In this document: one piece after another, positions 41,556 through 48,591 of the stretch | Numbering within the stretch: the stretch's first letter is position 1 | How the letters are laid out: the number at the start of each line of letters is the position of its first letter | DNA from: JAATFS01 sp037145635 | GTDB lineage: Bacteria > Pseudomonadota > Gammaproteobacteria > Xanthomonadales > Xanthomonadaceae | NCBI GenBank assembly: GCA_037145635.1 | Contig: JBBCXB010000001.1 | Location: 372,001 to 436,000 of the forward strand | Length of the DNA: 64,000 nt | Direction: 5' to 3' | Program-made: the position numbers and the translations under genes | Notes under the pieces: generated by a model | Told to the model about the DNA's origin: nothing | Database searches by the model: none | Seen by the model: the letters and a program-made list of their open reading frames with translations, nothing else

Positions 41556-42618
41556 AGCGCCGGTCGTCCGCCGCGCGCAGCCGCGCCGGGTCCAGCACCA
41601 CGTGGCGGATGCGCGTGCGCTTCCAGGTATAGCTGACGTGTACCCGGCCGTCGCGGGTCTGGATCACCGCGGGGTACGAGAACTCCGCCCCGGGGCTGTC
41701 CTCCAGCGTGAGCACGCGTCGCCAGTGCACGCCATCGTCCGACAGCGCGACCGCGAGCACGCCGCGGCCGTCCCACCAGTCCTTGCCGGCGCGCGCGGGG
41801 TTGTAGACCAGCAGGGCGCGGCCGTCGCGCAGCATCGTCGCATCGGTGCCGGCGTTGGGGTTGTCGAGCGCGAGCAGCGTCATCGGCGACCAGTGCCGGC
41901 CGCCGTCGTGCGAGAAGCTGCTGAACACCCGGTCCTGGCGGGTGCGCCCGAGCGCCTGCAGGCGGCCGTCGCGGTGCAGCAGCAGGCTCGGCTGGATCGC
42001 GTCGATCGTGCCGGGCACGTTGAGGTCGGCGCCGCGCGCCCAGTGCGTGCCGCCGTCGTCGCTCCATTCCACGTGCGCGCGCCAGCCGTCGTCCTCGCGG
42101 CTGCTGGGCGCGAGGATGCGGCCATCGGCGAGTTGCACCGGCTTGTTCTTGACCGGGCCGAGGATGCCGTCGGGCAGGCGCCGCGGCGGCGTCCAGTGGA
42201 CCCCCTCGTCGGCCGAGGTCGTCAGCAGCCCCCACCATTGGCGCGGGTTCGGCCCGACCTTGTAGAACAGTTGCAGCGGGCCTTGGGCCGGCTGGAACAG
42301 CACCGGGTTCCAGGCCGGCAGCGGCTGCCGGCCCGCCCGGGCGCCGTCGGCGATCCGGCGCGGCGGCTGCCAGCCGTGCGCGTCGCGGCGCGCCAGCCAG
42401 ATGCCGACGTCCGCGGCGCCCTCGTGGTCGCCGCCGAACCAGGCCGCGAGCAGGGTGCCTGCGCGGGTCTCGACGAGGGTGGAGGCATGGCATTGCGCGG
42501 TGGGCGGCTCGGCGGCGACGAACTCGCGGAGCAGTACCGGGGAGCGGGCCCACAGCGGGCCGGCGAGCAGCAGCGAAAGCCCGGCCAGGCGCCGGGGGAG
42601 GGTCGCGGAATGCCGCAT
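41554..42618 (-). CDS. Exported BNR/Asp-box sialidase-like protein
   Basis: The 354-residue product has a Sec signal peptide (about 1-25) and a six-bladed propeller with Asp-box repeats (SADEGVHW, SDDGGTHW, SHDGGRHW, SDDGVHW). The N-terminal segment CHASTLVETRAGTLLAAWFGG and the stretch LGPVKNKPVQLADGRILAPS identify the BNR_2 type found in bacteria and plants. The FRIP motif of classical GH33 sialidases is not visible, so sialidase activity is doubtful; another exo-glycosidase or lyase activity is possible. AAGAGGA lies before its ATG. It is divergent from the GH29 fucosidase gene over an AT-rich region. Confidence 0.78.
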   Translation of the reverse strand: MRHSATLPRRLAGLSLLLAGPLWARSPVLLREFVAAEPPTAQCHASTLVETRAGTLLAAWFGGDHEGAADVGIWLARRDAHGWQPPRRIADGARAGRQPLPAWNPVLFQPAQGPLQLFYKVGPNPRQWWGLLTTSADEGVHWTPPRRLPDGILGPVKNKPVQLADGRILAPSSREDDGWRAHVEWSDDGGTHWARGADLNVPGTIDAIQPSLLLHRDGRLQALGRTRQDRVFSSFSHDGGRHWSPMTLLALDNPNAGTDATMLRDGRALLVYNPARAGKDWWDGRGVLAVALSDDGVHWRRVLTLEDSPGAEFSYPAVIQTRDGRVHVSYTWKRTRIRHVVLDPARLRAADDRR

Positions 42619-42727
42619 GGTGGTCCGATCCTCTTCGGGGGTTGAAGATACCTATGTATTATCTATTGAATACCATATGCTCAAGCCTCCGCGCGGCCGC
42701 CGGTCGCCGACCCCACGAGGAACCGCG
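42619..42727. promoter_or_regulatory. AT-rich divergent promoter region (sialidase-like / fucosidase)
   Basis: This 109-bp gap holds one of the most AT-rich stretches of the window (about 42645-42680). Within it GTATT (42656-42660) and AATAC (42669-42673) form a 5-bp inverted repeat with an 8-bp spacer, a possible regulator site for both genes. ACGAGGAA before 42728 is the ribosome binding site of the fucosidase. Confidence 0.45.
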
Positions 42728-44104
42728 ATGTCCCGACACCCGCTCTCCCCGTCGCGCTGGCTGGCCGTGCTCGGCCTCGGCGTCCTGGCCCTGCCGGCCG
42801 CGCTCGCGCAGAACTTCGCCGAGGTGACGCCGTCGCCGCAGCAGCTGGCCTGGCAGGACCTGGAGTTCGGCGTGATCGTGCACTTCGGCACCAATACCTA
42901 CCTCGACCGCGAATGGGGCGATGGCACGGCCAGCCCGCGGCTGTTCGCCCCCGAGCAGGTGGACCCGGCGCAGTGGGCGCGCGCGGCCAAGGCCGCCGGT
43001 GCCAGATACCTGATCCTGGTCGCCAAGCACCACGACGGTTTCGCGCTGTGGCCCACCGCCGAGAGCGAGTATTCGGTCAAGAACAGCCCCTGGCTGGGCG
43101 GCAAGGGCGACCTGGTGCGGATGACCGGCGACGCCGTGCGCAAGGAGGGCCTGGGCTTCGGCATCTACCTGTCGCCGTGGGACCGCCACGAGCCGCGCTA
43201 CGCCGATGCCAAGGCCTACGACAAGTTCTATGCCGCGCAGCTGGTCGACCTCGCCTCGCACTACGGCCCGCTGACCGAATGGTGGCTGGACGGTGCCGGC
43301 AGCGCCGGCCATGTCTACGACTTCGACAAGTACCTGGAGGAACTGCGCACCTACCAGCCGAACGCGATGGTGTTCGCCGACACCGCGTTGTTCGAGTACG
43401 GCGACGTGCGCTGGGTGGGCAATGAGGCCGGCGTGATCGAGGGCGAGAACTGGAACGTGATCGACCGCCACGGCTACCTGCGCTGGCGCCCGGTGGAGGT
43501 CGACACCCCCCTGCACAAGCTGCAGTGGTTCTGGCACCCCGACAGCGACCAGACCCTCAAGAGCGTCGACGAGCTGGTGCAGATCTGGGAGGACAGCGTC
43601 GGCCGCGGCGGCCAGCTGGTGCTCGGCATCGCGCCGGACCGGCGCGGCCTGCTGCCCGACGCCGACGTGCGCCGGTTGCAGGAGCTGGGGCAGGCGCTGC
43701 AGGCGCGCTACGGGGCCGAGCGCAACCTGGTGCGCGGGCGGCTGCGCGGCGAGGACGGCATCGCCGCGGCGGTGGACGGCGACCGCGACACCTTCTGGAG
43801 CGCGCCGGAGGGCTCGCACCATGCCACCCTGGAGCTGACCTTCAAGCAGCCGGTGACCTTCGACACCGCGATGTCGATGGAGTGGCTCAACGCCGGCCAG
43901 CGCGTGCAGAAGTACGCGGTGGAGGTGTATCGCGACGGCGCTTGGGTCAAGGTCGCGCAGGCACAGGCGATCGGCCAGCGCAAGATCGACCACTTCGCCC
44001 CGGTGACCGCCTCGCGCGTGCGCCTGAACATCCTGTCCAGCGCCGATGCGGCGCACATCCGCGAGTTCCAGCTGTTCGACACCGGCAAGGGCGCGCCGCG
44101 CTGA
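42728..44104 (+). CDS. Exported alpha-L-fucosidase GH29 with C-terminal CBM32-like domain
   Basis: The 458-residue enzyme has a Sec signal peptide cut after AALAQ (about residue 28). The GH29 barrel follows (about 35-330): FGVIVHFGTNTYLDREWGDG, AKHHDGFALWP and TEWWLDGAGS, the last carrying the catalytic Asp nucleophile. A C-terminal discoidin-like carbohydrate-binding domain (about 335-458) ends with SRVRLNILSSADAAHIREFQ. Length and layout fit the GH29-B type that removes alpha-1,3/1,4-linked fucose; this is inference. It would add to nixE, a second, different GH29 at the other end of the region. The ATG at 42728 is supported by GAGGAA upstream. Confidence 0.85.
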   Translation: MSRHPLSPSRWLAVLGLGVLALPAALAQNFAEVTPSPQQLAWQDLEFGVIVHFGTNTYLDREWGDGTASPRLFAPEQVDPAQWARAAKAAGARYLILVAKHHDGFALWPTAESEYSVKNSPWLGGKGDLVRMTGDAVRKEGLGFGIYLSPWDRHEPRYADAKAYDKFYAAQLVDLASHYGPLTEWWLDGAGSAGHVYDFDKYLEELRTYQPNAMVFADTALFEYGDVRWVGNEAGVIEGENWNVIDRHGYLRWRPVEVDTPLHKLQWFWHPDSDQTLKSVDELVQIWEDSVGRGGQLVLGIAPDRRGLLPDADVRRLQELGQALQARYGAERNLVRGRLRGEDGIAAAVDGDRDTFWSAPEGSHHATLELTFKQPVTFDTAMSMEWLNAGQRVQKYAVEVYRDGAWVKVAQAQAIGQRKIDHFAPVTASRVRLNILSSADAAHIREFQLFDTGKGAPR

Positions 44105-44287
44105 GGGCGGAGCGGAGGCCACGGCGGCGGTCCGCGCGGTCACGCCGCCGGCCTGTCGCGCCTCCGCAGCGTCCGCGCCGGCCCGCGCTCGCTTGTGACC
44201 GGCGTTGCCCCGATGCTAGGTTCGCAGGAAGGCAGCGCGGGACCCGGGGACCGTTCCTGCCGTATCCCGTTCACGTCGGTTCCCACC

Positions 44288-44791
44288 ATGTCGGTTTCCA
44301 CCATGTCGATGCTCTTCACCGAAGGCTACGTCCCCGGATGCATCGGGCGCATCGCGCAGTTGCACGCCGCCTACTATGCCGCGGCCAGCGGGTTTGGCGT
44401 GGCGTTCGAGGCCAAGGTGGCCCGCGAGCTGGCTGCGTTCTGTCAGTCGTACCGGCCCGGACGCGATGGCCTGTGGCTTGCGCGGAACCCGGAGATCGAA
44501 GGCAGTGTCGCCCTCGACGGGCCACACGCCGAGGACGGGGCTGCCCATCTCCGGTGGTTCATCGCCTCGGACGCGCTCCGCGGCCAGGGAACCGGCCGGC
44601 AGTTGCTGGCCCGCGCGCTGGCGTTCTCGGACCAGTGCGGCTACCGCAGCGTGCACCTGTGGACCTTCGCCGGGCTGGACGCGGCCCGGTACCTGTACGA
44701 GGCGAACGGGTTCCGGCTCGTGCACGAGAGCCCGGGATCGCAATGGGGCGCGGTGGTCCAGGAACAGCGCTTCGAACGCCTCCTGGCCTGA
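44288..44791 (+). CDS. GNAT family N-acetyltransferase
   Basis: The 167-residue protein has the GNAT fold, with the acetyl-CoA-binding segment DALRGQGTGRQLLARALAFS (motif A) and YLYEANGFRLVHE (motif B) near the end. The start region FTEGYVPGCIGRIAQLHAAY is typical of a subclass often fused to MarR regulators. The substrate is unknown. The start is uncertain: I use the ATG at 44288, but one at 44303 and a GTG at 44195 are also in frame, none with a good ribosome binding site. A RebB remnant faces it on the other strand. Confidence 0.78.
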   Translation: MSVSTMSMLFTEGYVPGCIGRIAQLHAAYYAAASGFGVAFEAKVARELAAFCQSYRPGRDGLWLARNPEIEGSVALDGPHAEDGAAHLRWFIASDALRGQGTGRQLLARALAFSDQCGYRSVHLWTFAGLDAARYLYEANGFRLVHESPGSQWGAVVQEQRFERLLA

Positions 44792-44873
44792 CGCGACGAC
44801 GGTGCGCTCCGTCCCGCCGCTTCGCGCCACGAGCTAGCGGCTTGGCAGCGGCGTGCCGAGCGGTGACCGGGCA

Positions 44874-44933
44874 CGAGTCGGCTTGCGTGACGTCATCGGT
44901 GATCTGGGGGTTCGCTGCAGTCGGCAAAGCCAT
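44874..44933 (-). pseudogene. Truncated RebB-family gene, 5' remnant
   Basis: The reverse strand has a good ribosome binding site (GGAGGATGAG) followed by a start codon and about 20 codons reading MALPTAANPQITDDVTQADS. This is clearly related to the start of the intact RebB-like gene at 46038 (PNQQITDSVTQSNVKV). After that the similarity stops and the frame runs into arginine-rich sequence antisense to the acetyltransferase gene. It looks like a RebB paralogue that lost its 3' part in a rearrangement. Confidence 0.6.
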
Positions 44934-45353
44934 CTCATCCTCCGCAGTGGCACGACCCACGGCCGCGCTCGAATAGACCTGGATGCCGGCGCGCCGGCGA
45001 TCACGGGGCCGGGGCCGCGCCGGTCTGCGAGCGCAGTGATTGCTCGGAGGGCGCCACCCGGGCGCCGCAGGTGCCGCGCCGTGTTGCGCGTCGCAACGAC
45101 GGCGGAGGGGAAAGGCGGTGAGCGGGCGAGCCATGCGCGGGAGCCCGACCTGCATCGACCGGGCGCGGCCGGCTAGGACCGCAACGGTGCCGGCGAGGGT
45201 TTCCGCCTTCAGCCCGGCGCGTTCCCGCCGCTATCCCGGAGAGGCCCGCGGCGGCATTGCGGTCCGGTACGGGTGACGCGGCTGCGGGGGAGACCCCGAA
45301 GGCCGCGACCGCGATGGCGCGGTGCATCCGTTGGTCGAACTCCAGGAGCGCCC
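44934..45353. other. Non-coding stretch between the RebB remnant and the orphan gene
   Basis: About 420 bp with no credible gene; open frames on both strands are arginine-rich shadows. The only clear signal is the CCAGGAG ribosome binding site ahead of the gene at 45354. Confidence 0.45.
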
Positions 45354-45872
45354 ATGTCCGAGCCCGGTTCCGTGTCCCCCTTGCCGGCAGCGCTGCCGGA
45401 AGATCCGCAGCAGGCCTTCGCCGATGGCGTGCGCGACCGCGCCATGCCCACGGCCGAGGCCACCCAGCTGATGGCCTTCCTCAGCCGCACGCAGTCGGCG
45501 CGCCAGGCTTGCCTGCTGCTGGCCCCGTCCGAGGAGTCGCTGCGCACGCAGGCGGATCCGGCGCCGCCCCATGAGCCCCCTTCGGCTCGCCGCCTCGCGG
45601 ATCGTTCCGCCGCGGCGGAAGACTTCGTCCAGGCGCACGGATTGGTGACGGCCTCGTCCGCCTCGCTCTTCGGCGATGCGATCAAGTCGGGGCTGGTGAG
45701 CACCGCCGTACTGCTGAGAGCGCACGGCGATGCGCTCGCGGCAGGCGCGTCCGTGGACGCGTTGGACGTGCTGCACCTCGAACCGGTCGGCAGCCCGATC
45801 TGCGCAGAGGCCGCCGCGGGGGGCTCGGCCGCCGGTTCCCTAGCGGCCCCGTTCGACGCGTCCGTCGACTGA
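45354..45872 (+). CDS. Hypothetical protein next to the RebB-like gene
   Basis: The 172-residue ORF has a good ribosome binding site (CAGGAG, 7 bases upstream). The sequence is Ala/Ser/Asp-rich with a helical N-terminal third (AFADGVRDRAMPTAEATQLM) and a second helical part (VQAHGLVTASSASLFGDAIKS). No signal peptide, membrane segment or domain is recognised. It sits 165 bp before the RebB-like gene in the same direction, and R-body loci typically include small unrecognised genes, so an accessory Reb function is possible but not shown. Confidence 0.55.
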   Translation: MSEPGSVSPLPAALPEDPQQAFADGVRDRAMPTAEATQLMAFLSRTQSARQACLLLAPSEESLRTQADPAPPHEPPSARRLADRSAAAEDFVQAHGLVTASSASLFGDAIKSGLVSTAVLLRAHGDALAAGASVDALDVLHLEPVGSPICAEAAAGGSAAGSLAAPFDASVD

Positions 45873-46037
45873 TGCAAGGACCAGTCTGCCGGGCGCGCAC
45901 GTGCTGTAAAGCCCAAGTCGCGTCGCTTGGAGGGCCTGTTCTTCAAACCGGGCGCCCGCCACGCCGGCGGTAGCGCAACCGCAACGTCGCGATGTTTCCA
46001 GGGCGATACGTCGCCCCTCTCAATCAGGAGCGCCACC

Positions 46038-46364
46038 ATGGCCTATCCGGCCCAGCCGAACCAGCAGATCACCGACAGTGTCACCCAGAGCAACGTCAAG
46101 GTCATCGGCGAAGCCCCGGCCATGGCGATGGGGACCGTCTACGAGTCCATGGCGCACTCGTGCGGCATCCTGTTCCAGAACGCGGTCAGCGCCCAGCAGC
46201 AGAGCGCGCTTCAGCAGACCGCCCAGCATGGCGTGATGCAGATCTACAGCGTCGACACCGGCGGCGACGCGGCGAAGGCCACCGAGCGGATCGCGCAGGC
46301 GGGTGCCCCCGACAACCTGTCCAGCCTGTTGACCGTGTTGAACGCCTTCAAGCAGACGCCTTGA
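46038..46364 (+). CDS. RebB-family (R-body/killing protein-like) protein
   Basis: The 108-residue protein matches the RebB family: NQQITDSVTQSNVKVIGEAP at residues 8-27, MAMGTVYESMAHSCGILFQN and AVSAQQQSALQQTAQHGVM, then the IYSVDTG signature. In Caedibacter, RebA/RebB and relatives polymerise into R-bodies, coiled protein ribbons that unroll and rupture membranes. Family members in free-living proteobacteria are of unproven function. CAGGAG lies 7 bases before the ATG. The broken homologue at 44.9 kb shows that at least two copies existed here. Confidence 0.82.
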   Translation: MAYPAQPNQQITDSVTQSNVKVIGEAPAMAMGTVYESMAHSCGILFQNAVSAQQQSALQQTAQHGVMQIYSVDTGGDAAKATERIAQAGAPDNLSSLLTVLNAFKQTP

Positions 46365-46441
46365 CGACGTCGGTTGCCAGCGTCCGCATCGGCGCAGACC
46401 CGCGACGCTGCCACCGGCAACGACCGGCCCCGGGACGATCG

Positions 46442-46460
46442 ACGATCGCTTGATCGTGTT
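46442..46460 (+). terminator. Possible weak terminator after the RebB-like gene
   Basis: ACGATC-GCTT-GATCGT forms a 6-bp stem with a 4-base loop, followed by GTTT. It lies between the RebB-like gene and the convergent nixL. The stem is short, so the call is weak. Confidence 0.3.
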
Positions 46461-46513
46461 TCACCCCGGCGTACGGCCGGTAGCTACCGGACGCGCCCGG
46501 CAGCTGCGGTGGC

Positions 46514-48361
46514 TCAGTGCTGCGGCGTGCTCCAGACCTGCCGCTCCACGCCGCGCACGCCCGGCTGCGCCACCGCGTCAAGGTCGAACACGATCACCGT
46601 GTTGTCGCCCCGGCGCTGCCATGGCGCCGGGAAGTACAGCGCGCGCTGCGGGCCGATGCGCCAGTGGCGGCCGAGGTTGCGGCCGTTGGCCCAGGCGAAG
46701 CCCTTGCCGAAGCCCTGCAGGTCGAGATACGTGTCGGCCGGCGCGGCGATCTTCAGGGTGCCGCGGTGGAACGCCGGGCCCGCGACCGGCGCGGTGGTCC
46801 AGCCGCGGATCGCGTCGGGGGCGTCCATCGGCAGCGGAAAGGCCTGCCAGCCCTTCAGTGGTTTGCCGCCGAGGAACACCGGGTCGACCAGGCCGGCGCG
46901 GCCATCGGCCATGCGCGGACCGTAGTTGATGCGGCCGCCGTTCTCGACCAGCACGTCGACGACGTGCTCGCCGGCGGGGAGGTCCAGGTCCACCGACACC
47001 TGCTGCAGGCGTCGCTCCGCCGTGCCGGCCAGTCGGCGGTCCACGTAGACGCGGGCGTAGTCGCGGATCTCGCCCAGGTACAGCGCGCCCTTGCGCGGCC
47101 CCTGCACGCGGGTGCGGTAGAGGATGTAGCCGTAGGCCTGGCCGTAGCGCTCCATCGGTTGCGGATCGGCGCTGGCCGGCTGCGGCGGCGGCAGGTTGTC
47201 CCATAGCGAGGCCGATTCGCGCAGCGGCGCGGCGGGCACGGCGGCGAAGCGGGTCGGGGCGGGCAGCGCCGGCGGTCGGGCGCCGGTGGCGCGCGCGATG
47301 GCGTCGCGGAACAACGCGAACTTGGGCGTGGGCCGGCCGGCTTCGTCGAGCACGGCGTCGTAGTCGTAGCTGGTGGTCTGCGGGGCGTAGTGGTCGGCGG
47401 GATTGCCCTGGAAGTTGGCGCCGTTCATGAAGCCGAAGCTGGTGCCGCCGACGAACATGTAGAGGTTGGCGGAGTGGCCCTGGCGCAGGATCCACTCGAA
47501 TTCGCCGGCCTGTTGCCGGGCGTCGGTGGCGGCATGCTTCTCGCCCCAGTGGTCGAACCAGCCGGCCCAGTACTCGCCGACCATCTGCGGCTGGCCGGGA
47601 CGGAACCGGGCCAGCTTCTCGAAGGCGCTCGCGGCCTCGCCGGGGGCGAAGTTCACCACCGCCAGGGTGTCGGGCAGGGTGCCGTGGGCGAGCATGTCGG
47701 CGCCGTCGGAGGTGAACAGCAATGCGCGGTCGAAGCCGGCCTGCACGAACAGCTCGCGGTTGGCCTGCATGTAGGCAGAGTCGTCGTCGTACGAGCCGTA
47801 CTCGTTCTCCACCTGCACGGCGATGATCGGGCCGCCATTGCGGTTGAGCAGCGGCCGCACCTGTGCGGCGACCGCTTGAAGATAGGCGCCGCTGGCGGCG
47901 AGGAAGCGCGGGTCGCGGCTGCGCACGCGCATGCCGGGCTCGGCGAACAGCCAGGCCGGGTAGCCGCCCGCTTCCCATTCGGCACAGGCATACGGGCCGG
48001 GCCGCAGGATCACGTTGAGGCCGAGCGCGGCGGCCTCGCGCACGAAGGCGGCGACGTCGTTGTCGCCGCCGAAGTCGAAGCGACCCGGCCGCGGTTCGAC
48101 CAGGTTCCAGAACACGTAGGTCTCGACGGTGTTGAGGCCGAGCGCGCGCGCCTTCAGCAGGCGGTCCTTCCAGTAGGCGCGCGGGATGCGCTGGAAGTGG
48201 ATCGCGCCGGAAACGATCTGGTAGGGCCGGCCGTCACGGGTGAACTGCGCGCCCGCGGTGGCGAAGGCCGGCCACGGCTGCTCCGGGCCCTGGGCGCGGG
48301 CGGGAGGGCACAGCGCGAGGACGAGGGCGAGGGCGAGCGTGGGCAGGGCGGAACGGATCAT
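46514..48361 (-). CDS. nixL: Exported beta-galactosidase, GH35 (NixL)
   Basis: The 615-residue enzyme has a Sec signal peptide cut after PARAQ (about residue 24). The GH35 barrel follows: FQRIPRAYWKDRLLKARALG, the acid/base Glu in VQVENEYGSY and the nucleophile Glu in MVGEYWAGWFDHWG. The C-terminal third holds beta-sandwich domains with a jelly-roll near WANGRNLGRHWRIGP. In the nix pathway the step would be removal of terminal beta-galactose, for example of Lewis a antennae. It is the last gene of the series nixE-nixL. Start ATG at 48361; the much longer open frame upstream is antisense or out of frame to the neighbouring genes. Confidence 0.85.
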   Translation of the reverse strand: MIRSALPTLALALVLALCPPARAQGPEQPWPAFATAGAQFTRDGRPYQIVSGAIHFQRIPRAYWKDRLLKARALGLNTVETYVFWNLVEPRPGRFDFGGDNDVAAFVREAAALGLNVILRPGPYACAEWEAGGYPAWLFAEPGMRVRSRDPRFLAASGAYLQAVAAQVRPLLNRNGGPIIAVQVENEYGSYDDDSAYMQANRELFVQAGFDRALLFTSDGADMLAHGTLPDTLAVVNFAPGEAASAFEKLARFRPGQPQMVGEYWAGWFDHWGEKHAATDARQQAGEFEWILRQGHSANLYMFVGGTSFGFMNGANFQGNPADHYAPQTTSYDYDAVLDEAGRPTPKFALFRDAIARATGARPPALPAPTRFAAVPAAPLRESASLWDNLPPPQPASADPQPMERYGQAYGYILYRTRVQGPRKGALYLGEIRDYARVYVDRRLAGTAERRLQQVSVDLDLPAGEHVVDVLVENGGRINYGPRMADGRAGLVDPVFLGGKPLKGWQAFPLPMDAPDAIRGWTTAPVAGPAFHRGTLKIAAPADTYLDLQGFGKGFAWANGRNLGRHWRIGPQRALYFPAPWQRRGDNTVIVFDLDAVAQPGVRGVERQVWSTPQH

Positions 48362-48591
48362 GGGCGTGACTCGGGAGCGGGAAGGACGGTCGATGGAGGG
48401 TCTGCAGGCCCGGCGTGCGGCCTGCACAGCGGCGACGCGCGGGAGCGCCGTGGCGCCGGGCGGACCGGCGCAGGACGCGCCTGCAGGTCGCGCCGGCGCC
48501 GGGGCCGGGCCGAACCGGACGCACGCCCGTGCCGGCCCCTGGGCGAGCCCGGGCGGGCTCGCGTCGCGAGGCCGGGGCGGACACGGCCGGC

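Noticed and set aside
44559..45155. A full-length gene starting with the RebB-like remnant
   Set aside because: Only about 20 codons resemble RebB; the remainder is antisense to the acetyltransferase gene and arginine-rich.
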